Assembly (NCBI GenBank): GCA_037142515.1
Contig: JBAXAM010000020.1
Location: 1 to 22,661, forward strand
Length of the DNA stretch: 22,661 bases
Source: JBAXAM01 sp037142515
GTDB lineage: Bacteria > Pseudomonadota > Gammaproteobacteria > UBA9339
Reading direction: 5' to 3'
The translations under genes were made by a program, and so were the position numbers. The notes below the pieces were generated by a model that ran no database searches, was not told where the DNA came from, and worked only from the letters and a program-made list of their open reading frames with translations. Shown here one piece after another: positions 15,825 through 22,661 of this stretch. Each line of letters begins with the position of its first letter. Position 1 is the first letter of the stretch.

Positions 15825-15909
15825 CTACTTCCACAAAATCCCCATATGCTTTTCAAGACATTTGTAGCATAAATTGATAAGATCAACTAGAAAATAGAGG
15901 ATAATAACT

Positions 15910-16191
15910 ATGACTCTAAAAGTTATTGCATTTAACGGTAACCAAGAAAAGATGGCAATACTTCGTTCTTGCTCCAAACAGTATTTAAATAACTTGCAGA
16001 CCCGCAAATGATTATTGTTGGATCAAGTTATTGGAATATGGGTTTTGGTATGGAAAAAGGCTGGGTATTATAAAGGTGTAGAAGGTTTGCAAACTATGCG
16101 TAATTTGGGACGTAATATGGCGTGGCTTTTAAAATCTTTAGAAGTTGCAAAGGATTTTGTTCTACAACCACAAACTACGGTTCAAATTTAA
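15910..16191 (+). pseudogene. Flavodoxin-family NAD(P)H oxidoreductase pseudogene
   Basis: The ATG at 15910, after AGAGG, opens a frame MTLKVIAFNGNQEK that stops at 16011. This resembles the FMN-binding start of multimeric flavodoxins (KVIAFNGSPRK). The neighbouring frame then carries ADPQMIIVGSSYWNMGFG and EKGWVL before a stop, and a third frame gives GYYKGVEGLQTMRNLG and NMAWLLK to the TAA at 16191. These are the C-terminal family signatures, so the gene has at least two frameshifts and a large internal deletion (about 100 codons remain of about 180-200). It is dead. Confidence 0.75.
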
Positions 16192-16239
16192 ACCAATTTT
16201 AAATGTAAATAGATAATAAATAGTGGGTTTGAATATTTT

Positions 16240-17361
16240 ATGAAAAAACCAATAAAACAGAATACACAAACAGGAGCTGTAGATGTTGGATTTATAGCAG
16301 AAATCCGCAGATTAATTACAATAGCAAGGAGCACGGTTGCTAAAAATGTGAATTATGTACAAGTTCATACCTGTTTTGAAATTGGTCGCAGAATCGTAGA
16401 ACGTGAACAAAAAGGCTCTTCCCGTGTTCAATATGGAAAGCAACTCATTATCGATCTTTCAACTAGTTTGACTACTGAATTTGGAATGGGTTTTTCCGAA
16501 CGAAATTTGCGAAATATGCGCAAGTTTTACCTGGTGTATCAAGAACGCTTTAAACAGATTTGGCAGACGTTATCTGCCAAATTTACTGAAGCGCAAAAAA
16601 ATCCGACATTATCTACCTTGATCCAAACCAACAATGAAACATTCTACGAATTTAAATTAAGTTGGTCGCAATATGTTTTTCTTATTGGAATTAAGGACGA
16701 GGATGCGCGCAGTTTTTATGAAATAGAAGCTGCAAACAATAATTGGACTTTGTTGGAACTTACCCAGCAATTCAATTCTGGACTATATGAGCGTTTGGTG
16801 TTAAGTCGTGATAAAAAAGGAATACGCAAATTAGCCAAAGAAGGTCAAGTTGTTACGAAGCCGGAAGATTTGCTCAAGGAGCCATACGTATTAGAATTTC
16901 TTGGTATTGATGAAAAAGCAGAATATTCCGAATCTGAATTAGAATCTGCTGTTATTGATAAACTTGAAGATTTTCTTTTGGAGTTGGGCAAGGGATTTCT
17001 TTTTGAAGCGCGCCAAAAACGATTTACTTTTGATGAGGATCACTTTTTTGTAGATCTAGTTTTTTATAACCGGTTGCTTAAGTGCTACGTGTTAATTGAT
17101 TTGAAGATTGGAAAAATAACGCATCAGGACTTGGGGCAAATGCAGATGTATGTTAATTATTTTGATCGCCATATTAAAACAAAAGGAGAAAGCTCGACAA
17201 TTGGTATTATTCTTTGCCGCAAAAATCGTGAAGCCATGGTTGAAATCACACTGCCAAAAGATGCGAATATCCACGCTAAAGAATACCGCCTTTACCTACC
17301 ATCAAAAGAAGAATTAAAACGCAACCTCCTAGTCTGGACCAAAAACGAGGATATTTCATAA
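16240..17361 (+). CDS. DUF1016/YhcG-type PDDEXK nuclease
   Basis: A 373-residue, full-length member of the YhcG family. The N-terminal DUF1016 domain (about 15-180) includes IGRRIVEREQKGSSRVQYG and GFSERNLRNMRKFY. The C-terminal PDDEXK nuclease domain (about 210-350) has ESELESAVIDKLEDF, DLVFY (Asp272), DLK (Asp287, Lys289) and GQMQMYVNYFD, so the catalytic set looks complete. Family members are often found beside type I RM genes and other defence loci; their exact role is not settled. No good ribosome binding site precedes the ATG. It lies 103 bases before hsdR, too far for tight coupling but probably in the same defence cassette. Confidence 0.88.
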   Translation: MKKPIKQNTQTGAVDVGFIAEIRRLITIARSTVAKNVNYVQVHTCFEIGRRIVEREQKGSSRVQYGKQLIIDLSTSLTTEFGMGFSERNLRNMRKFYLVYQERFKQIWQTLSAKFTEAQKNPTLSTLIQTNNETFYEFKLSWSQYVFLIGIKDEDARSFYEIEAANNNWTLLELTQQFNSGLYERLVLSRDKKGIRKLAKEGQVVTKPEDLLKEPYVLEFLGIDEKAEYSESELESAVIDKLEDFLLELGKGFLFEARQKRFTFDEDHFFVDLVFYNRLLKCYVLIDLKIGKITHQDLGQMQMYVNYFDRHIKTKGESSTIGIILCRKNREAMVEITLPKDANIHAKEYRLYLPSKEELKRNLLVWTKNEDIS

Positions 17362-17464
17362 CAAATGATTCGAATAAAAAAGCCATAAATAATAAACAAA
17401 AAACTGTTTTACTTGAATGGCTACCAAACTAACGCGAAAAAAGACCTAGAGAAGAGGTATAAAT

Positions 17465-20278
17465 ATGCGAAATCTAAGCGAAGCAATAACACGACAAAAA
17501 ATTATCGATAAACGACTTGCAAAAGCTAACTGGGATGTTAGGAATCCTTCTCAAGTTACTTCTGAGCTTGATATTTGGATTGGTCTACCTGAAGGAATCA
17601 TGGAACCGGAGCATAAGCACCAGTGTTTCCAATATGCTGATTATGCTTTGCTTGGCAATGATGGATATCCTTTGGCAATTGTGGAGGCAAAAAAAACTTC
17701 CAAAGATGCCAGAATTGGGCAAGAGCAAGCACGTCAGTATGCTGAAAATATACAAAAAAATTCTGGCAAGGACATGCCATTTGTTTTTTATACTAATGGG
17801 AACGATATTTATTTTTGGGACACAGAAAAATATCCACCACGCAAAGTTTATGGTTTTCCGACCAAAAAAGATTTAGAAAGAATGTTATTTTTGAGAAAAA
17901 ATGAAAAACCACTTTCTCAAGAATTGATCAATCGCGATATTTCAGATCGCCCCTATCAAATTGAAGCAATTCGTTCAGTTTTTGAAAATTTAGATAGAGG
18001 AAAAAGAAAAGCGTTGCTAGTAATGGCGACAGGAACGGGAAAAACGAGAACTTGTGTTTCAATGATAGATGTTTTGATAAGAGCGAATCGAATACAAAAA
18101 ACTTTATTTTTAGTAGACAGAATTGCTCTTAGAGATCAAGCGCTTGATGCTTTCAAAGAATTTTTACCTAATGCTCCGGTTTGGCCAAAACTTAAAGAAC
18201 GAAACATGGTCACAGACAGAAGAATATACTGTGCGACTTATCAAACCATGCTCAATATCATTGAAGACCAAAACTGTCCACTAAGCCCACATTTTTTTGA
18301 TATGATTGTAGCCGACGAAAGCCACAGATCGATTTACAATATTTATAAAAATATTTTTGGCTATTTCGATACAATCCAATTAGGTCTGACTGCAACGCCT
18401 AAAGATGCAATAGAACACAACACTTTTGGTTTGTTTGAATGTGAAGATGGTATCCCAACTTACGCTTATTCATACGAAGGGGCAATAAATAATAAACCAC
18501 CTTATCTTTGTGACTTTGAAGTCTTGAAAATTCGTACAAAATTTCAAAAAGAAGGAATAAGAAAAAGTAACATTTCTCTGGCCGAACAGGAAAAACTGTT
18601 GGCAGATGGAAGAGAGCCGAAGGATATCAATTACGAAGGCAGCGAAATCGAAAAAAAGGTTACCAACAAAGGAACAAATGCACTTATTGTGCAAGAATTT
18701 ATGGAAGAGTGCATCAAAGATGAAAGCGGAATTTTGCCTGGAAAAACAATTTTTTTCGCAATGACCATGAAACATGCCCGAAGACTGCAAGAAGTTTTCG
18801 ATGATCTTTATCCTGAACATAAAGGCAATGTGGCTAAGGTTATTGTTTCTGATGATCCACGCGTTTATGGTAAGGGTGGTTTGCTTGATCAATTTATTCA
18901 CAGTGATTTTCCGCGTATTGCAATTAGCGTTGATATGCTTGATACTGGTATAGATGTGCGAGAAGTGGTCAATCTAGTTTTTGCGAAACCAGTTTTTTCT
19001 TACACAAAGTTTTGGCAAATGATTGGACGAGGCACAAGACTTTTGGAGCCCAAAAAGATAAAACCTTGGTGCAAAGAAAAAGATAAGTTTTTAATTATAG
19101 ACTGCTGGGAAAATTTTGAATATTTCCAAATGAATCCAACCGAAAAAAGCGATAAACCATCAAAACCTATTCCTGTTCGTCTTTTTGACGCAAAATTACA
19201 AAAACTAAGTATTGCTGAGTCCCAAAATAACGCTGATATCATCCAAGCAACCATCCACAAATTAAGGGATGATATTTTCAAACTCCCACAAAACAATATA
19301 GTGATCCTAGACGCAAAAAGCAAATTAGAAAAACTGGACGATTTTTTTTGGCAAAAATTGAATGAAGATAAAAAGCTGTTTTTAGAAAAAGATATCGCGC
19401 CGCTTATGCGAACGCGAACAGGCGAAGATTACAAGGCTATGAATTTTGAACTTAAGGTTATTAATTACTCTATTGCGAAACTTGATGTACAGCCTGGGCA
19501 AGATAAAAAAGCAAAAACATTGGAAGAGGTTATAGTTGAGATGGTTTCTGATCTGCCATTATCGGTCAACGTGGTCGCAAAAGAAAGAGGGCTTATTGAA
19601 GAAGTTTTAAATAATGCTTATTTAGAAAAAGCAGACGAAGAAGCCCTGGAAATTTTAATTCAAAAAATTGCCCCTCTTATGAAATACCGAGAAGAAGGCA
19701 TAAAGCCAGATCAGGATTCTTTGGACTTGCGTGATATAACGAGGGAAAAAGAATATATTAAATTTGGCCCTGACCATGAATGCGTTACTATCAAAAAATA
19801 TCGTGAAAAAGTAGAGGCGCTCGTCAAGAAGCTTGAAGAAGAAAACGAAATTTTACAAAAAATAAAACAAGGCAAAGATATCGCCAAGGAAGAAGTTGAG
19901 GAGCTAGCAGATATACTTGCAAAATACGATCCCTATCCAACTGAAGAAAATTTGCAAAAAACCTATGATGCACGCCAAGTAAGCTTTTTGGATTTGATTA
20001 AATATATTATGGGTATTGGTGGGCTTGTAACTTTTTCTGAAAAAATATCAGAAGCTTTTGCTGAGTTTATCGCCGAACATAACACATTGGCGTCAAATCA
20101 AATTCAATTTTTAATGGTGCTTAGAGACTTTATAATTAACAATGGTAAACTAACTAAAAAAGACCTTGTGCAAGAACCATTTACTAAATTACATGCCCGT
20201 GGATTTTTAGGCCTTTTTGCCTCAAAAATGCAAGAAGAAATACTATCGCTTACAAATAGAATTTTACATTATGCTTAA
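17465..20278 (+). CDS. hsdR: Type I restriction enzyme R subunit
   Basis: A 937-residue motor and nuclease subunit. The N-terminal nuclease domain carries QYADYALLG (Asp59) and VEAKKT (Glu74, Lys76). The helicase begins with DRPYQIEAIR, Walker A ATGTGKT (188-194), DESH (284-287) and TATPKDA (309-315), and motif VI is IGRGTRL. A C-terminal region of about 250 residues resembles the EcoEI-type R C-terminal domain. GAAGAGGT precedes the ATG by seven bases. The gene ends in an 8-base overlap with hsdM (ATGCTTAA), so the two are coupled. With HsdM and HsdS it would cut unmethylated foreign DNA after translocation. The enzyme looks complete. Confidence 0.93.
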   Translation: MRNLSEAITRQKIIDKRLAKANWDVRNPSQVTSELDIWIGLPEGIMEPEHKHQCFQYADYALLGNDGYPLAIVEAKKTSKDARIGQEQARQYAENIQKNSGKDMPFVFYTNGNDIYFWDTEKYPPRKVYGFPTKKDLERMLFLRKNEKPLSQELINRDISDRPYQIEAIRSVFENLDRGKRKALLVMATGTGKTRTCVSMIDVLIRANRIQKTLFLVDRIALRDQALDAFKEFLPNAPVWPKLKERNMVTDRRIYCATYQTMLNIIEDQNCPLSPHFFDMIVADESHRSIYNIYKNIFGYFDTIQLGLTATPKDAIEHNTFGLFECEDGIPTYAYSYEGAINNKPPYLCDFEVLKIRTKFQKEGIRKSNISLAEQEKLLADGREPKDINYEGSEIEKKVTNKGTNALIVQEFMEECIKDESGILPGKTIFFAMTMKHARRLQEVFDDLYPEHKGNVAKVIVSDDPRVYGKGGLLDQFIHSDFPRIAISVDMLDTGIDVREVVNLVFAKPVFSYTKFWQMIGRGTRLLEPKKIKPWCKEKDKFLIIDCWENFEYFQMNPTEKSDKPSKPIPVRLFDAKLQKLSIAESQNNADIIQATIHKLRDDIFKLPQNNIVILDAKSKLEKLDDFFWQKLNEDKKLFLEKDIAPLMRTRTGEDYKAMNFELKVINYSIAKLDVQPGQDKKAKTLEEVIVEMVSDLPLSVNVVAKERGLIEEVLNNAYLEKADEEALEILIQKIAPLMKYREEGIKPDQDSLDLRDITREKEYIKFGPDHECVTIKKYREKVEALVKKLEEENEILQKIKQGKDIAKEEVEELADILAKYDPYPTEENLQKTYDARQVSFLDLIKYIMGIGGLVTFSEKISEAFAEFIAEHNTLASNQIQFLMVLRDFIINNGKLTKKDLVQEPFTKLHARGFLGLFASKMQEEILSLTNRILHYA

Positions 20279-21791
20279 TACAACACTTAAATCATCAATT
20301 GGCCGTCTTTGGGATAAATTCTGGAGCGGTGGAATTTCCAACCCGCTGACCGCTATTGAACAAATTTCTTATTTGCTTTTTATGAAGCGCCTAGATGAAC
20401 TTGATATTAAAAAAAAACACGACTCAGAGTTTACTGGTGAATCTTACAAGTCACTTTTTGCTAATCAAAAGAAAAGTTTACGTTGGAGTCATTTTAGACA
20501 TATGGAAGGCGGAGAAATGCTTGTGCATATTCAAACCAAGGTTTTTCCTTTTCTGAAAACAATTGGTAAAAATGAAAGCCCTTTTGCCAAACATATGAGT
20601 AATGCTGTTTTTATAATTTCTAAACCTTCGTTGTTAGTTGAAGCAGTAAATATCATTGATGAGATTTTTGAAGAAATCTCCAAGCAAGAATCAGAAGGGC
20701 AAGGCTTTCAGGATACGCAAGGAGATTTATACGAATATTTGCTTTCAGAAATTACTAGTGCCGGTAAACTCGGCCAATTCCGCACGCCACGACATATTAT
20801 TCAACTCATCTGTGAATTAGTTGACCCGAAGTTAGGCGATACAATTTGCGATCCGGCTTGTGGTACAGGTGGATTTTTGCTTGGTGCATATCAACACATT
20901 ATTACAGCACACACTAGTAAAGAAAACCGAAAGACTGATGAGAACGGACTTATTCGCGGACTTTTGGGTGACAAATTGATGAATCAAAAGCAATGGACGC
21001 ATCTCAAAGAAAAAACATTTTACGGTTATGATATGGATGAAAGTATGGTGCGTATTGGATTGATGAATCTGATGATGCATGGTATATCCAACCCAAACAT
21101 TGAACAAAAAGACACGCTATCTAAAAAATATGACGAAGACAATTTTTATGATTGCATAATGGCAAATCCTCCTTTTAAAGGCAGTATTGATAAAGGCGAT
21201 ATCAATGAATCACTTTCTCTGAATACTACAAAAACTGAGCTTCTGTTTATAAATCGAATTATTAAATCCCTCAAAATCGGGGGAAGAGCTGGTGTGATTG
21301 TGCCTGACGGTGTCCTTTTTGGTTCCAGCAATACACACAAGCAAGCTAGAAAAATGTTACTAAATGATTGCGAGCTACAAGGGATTATTTCTATGCCAAG
21401 TGGAATATTTAAGCCATACGCTGGAGTGAGTACGGCGATTTTGATATTTGTAAAAGGTGGCGAAACAGAAAAGGTTTGGTTTTATGATATGCAATCAGAT
21501 GGTTATACCCTGGACGACAAGCGAAATAAGATCAGTGGCGGCGGTGATTTACCAGATATTGTGGAGAAATGGAAAACCAGAAAGGAACAAATAGAAAATA
21601 AGCGAAATAGTAAATTTTTCTATGTTGATAAAAAAGAAATTGAGGAAACGGATTTTGATTTAAGTATCAATCGCTATAAAGTAACGGATTACGAGGAAGT
21701 GCAATACGAAGATCCAAAAGTTATTTTAGGAAAGATTGAAAAATTGGAACAAGAAATTGTTATCGGCATTGCTGATTTGAAGAATTTGTAA
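20271..21791 (+). CDS. hsdM: Type I DNA methyltransferase M subunit
   Basis: A 506-residue N6-adenine methyltransferase subunit. Residues 1-150 form the HsdM N-terminal domain (SSIGRLWDKFWSGGI onward). The linker GQFRTPR (168-174), SAM motif I DPACGTG (194-200) and catalytic NPPF (299-302) are all intact. The frame is open to an ATG at 20217, but the ATG at 20271 fits the family start and overlaps hsdR by 8 bases. It acts with HsdS as the modification core, methylating host DNA at the site recognised by HsdS. Confidence 0.95.
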   Translation: MLNTTLKSSIGRLWDKFWSGGISNPLTAIEQISYLLFMKRLDELDIKKKHDSEFTGESYKSLFANQKKSLRWSHFRHMEGGEMLVHIQTKVFPFLKTIGKNESPFAKHMSNAVFIISKPSLLVEAVNIIDEIFEEISKQESEGQGFQDTQGDLYEYLLSEITSAGKLGQFRTPRHIIQLICELVDPKLGDTICDPACGTGGFLLGAYQHIITAHTSKENRKTDENGLIRGLLGDKLMNQKQWTHLKEKTFYGYDMDESMVRIGLMNLMMHGISNPNIEQKDTLSKKYDEDNFYDCIMANPPFKGSIDKGDINESLSLNTTKTELLFINRIIKSLKIGGRAGVIVPDGVLFGSSNTHKQARKMLLNDCELQGIISMPSGIFKPYAGVSTAILIFVKGGETEKVWFYDMQSDGYTLDDKRNKISGGGDLPDIVEKWKTRKEQIENKRNSKFFYVDKKEIEETDFDLSINRYKVTDYEEVQYEDPKVILGKIEKLEQEIVIGIADLKNL

Positions 21792-21793
21792 TT

Positions 21794-22615
21794 ATGAAAA
21801 TAGTAAAAATTGGAAATATTGCAAAAATTTTTAATGGTTATGCATTTAAAAGTACAGAATATTCTGACAACGGTTTTCAGGTTGTTAGAATAAAGAATGT
21901 TCAAAATGGTTATATTTCTAATGATAATCAAAAATTTATTAAGTTAAATAATAAATCATTGGAAAAGTTTATTCTAAAAGAGGGAGATATTTTAATTTCA
22001 TTAACTGGGAATGTTGGTAGAGTTGGAAGAATAGAAAAAGAGAATGTGCCAGCAATATTAAATCAACGAGTTGGAAAGATAATTATTCAAACTAAAGAAG
22101 TACTTCCAGATTACCTATTTCATATTTTAAAAAGTGATATTGTTGAAGCTGAATTAATTGAAAAAGCAAAAGGAATTGCTCAAAAAAACATAGGGTCTTC
22201 AGATATAGAAAATATAGAAATTCCACTCCCATCTGTTGAAAACCAAAAACACATTGTGAAAATTCTTGATAAAGCAGACGCACTCCGCCAAAAAAGAAAA
22301 CAAGCGATTAAGCTTTTGGATGATTATTTGAAATCGGTGTTTTTGGAGATGTTTGGGGATCCAGTAAAAAATCCTAAAAAGTGGAAAAAACGGCCGTTAA
22401 AAGAAGTTGTAGATATTCAATCTGGACAGGTTGATCCTAAAAAAGAGCCGTATGCATCAATGATACACATTGGAGGGGCTGATATTGAAAGTGAAACAGG
22501 CAAAATTATAAATAAAACCGTCTCAAGAGATGCAGGACAGATCAGTGGAAAGTATCTATTTGATAAAAGCTATCTTTTATATAGCAAAATACGTCCATAT
22601 CTAAATAAAGGATAA
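21794..22615 (+). CDS. hsdS: Type I specificity subunit, stopped in its second recognition domain
   Basis: A 273-residue product that starts 2 bases after hsdM. TRD1 runs from IGNIAKIFNGYAFKS to IPLPSVENQ (about 6-165). It is followed by the conserved spacer helix HIVKILDKADALRQKRKQAI and DDYLKSVFLEMFGDP. TRD2 opens with WKKRPLKEVVDIQSGQV and reaches LLYSKIRPYLNKG before a TAA at 22613. Normal HsdS proteins have about 390-450 residues, so roughly two thirds of TRD2 is missing. In-frame translation after the stop (SNFFSVNMFKLLA) stays open to the window end and faintly resembles the expected continuation. It could be a real nonsense or indel mutation, a sequence error, or a shortened but working subunit. 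Confidence 0.85.
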   Translation: MKIVKIGNIAKIFNGYAFKSTEYSDNGFQVVRIKNVQNGYISNDNQKFIKLNNKSLEKFILKEGDILISLTGNVGRVGRIEKENVPAILNQRVGKIIIQTKEVLPDYLFHILKSDIVEAELIEKAKGIAQKNIGSSDIENIEIPLPSVENQKHIVKILDKADALRQKRKQAIKLLDDYLKSVFLEMFGDPVKNPKKWKKRPLKEVVDIQSGQVDPKKEPYASMIHIGGADIESETGKIINKTVSRDAGQISGKYLFDKSYLLYSKIRPYLNKG

Positions 22616-22661
22616 AGCAACTTTTTTTCTGTAAATATGTTTAAACTTCTAGCCCTTTTAA

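Noticed and set aside
15825..16007. 60-residue minus-strand ORF
   Set aside because: It is antisense to the flavodoxin pseudogene, which has clear family motifs on the plus strand.

Overview
This window looks like a stretch of chromosome from an AT-rich gammaproteobacterium. The strongest reason is the complete F1Fo ATP synthase operon in the order atpI-atpB-atpE-atpF-atpH-atpA-atpG-atpD-atpC followed directly by glmU, which is the gammaproteobacterial arrangement. The subunit sequences also match (AtpD and AtpE read like gammaproteobacterial proteins, with an aspartate as the c-ring carboxylate). Low GC and decayed genes would suit a host-associated lineage such as Legionellales, but that is inference only.

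Region 1 (about 1-4310) is a small surface-glycan cassette. A polytopic GT39-like glycosyltransferase (minus strand) is divergent from a three-gene plus-strand operon: nucleotide-sugar dehydrogenase, SDR-type nucleotide-sugar epimerase/dehydratase and a GT2 polyprenyl-phosphate sugar synthase. Together they could make an oxidised or modified nucleotide sugar, load it on a lipid carrier and transfer it outside the membrane.

Region 2 (about 4440-6690) holds an RRM RNA-binding protein with a glycine-rich tail, whose 3' end overlaps the 3' end of a convergent comF gene. Next is a beta-class DNA methyltransferase with, just downstream, what looks like only the first codons of a BglII/BstYI-type restriction gene. 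This is probably an orphaned type II restriction-modification (RM) system.

Region 3 (6697-15352, minus strand) is the atp operon with its own extended -10 promoter, then glmU and a small bacterial PH-domain membrane protein at the end of the run.

Region 4 (about 15455-16191) is decayed DNA: a truncated Nudix hydrolase, an exact 45-nt 3' half of a tRNA-Thr(CGU)-like gene, three ATGCAAC repeats with a 10-bp period, and a frameshifted flavodoxin-family pseudogene. By tRNA-integration polarity, the tRNA fragment is a plausible attachment-site scar. The atp side would be chromosome and everything to its right would be imported.

Region 5 (16240-22661) is defence cargo: a DUF1016/YhcG-type PDDEXK nuclease, then hsdR, hsdM and hsdS of a type I RM system. 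hsdS stops inside its second target-recognition domain. No intact tRNA, rRNA, CRISPR array or transposase gene was seen.
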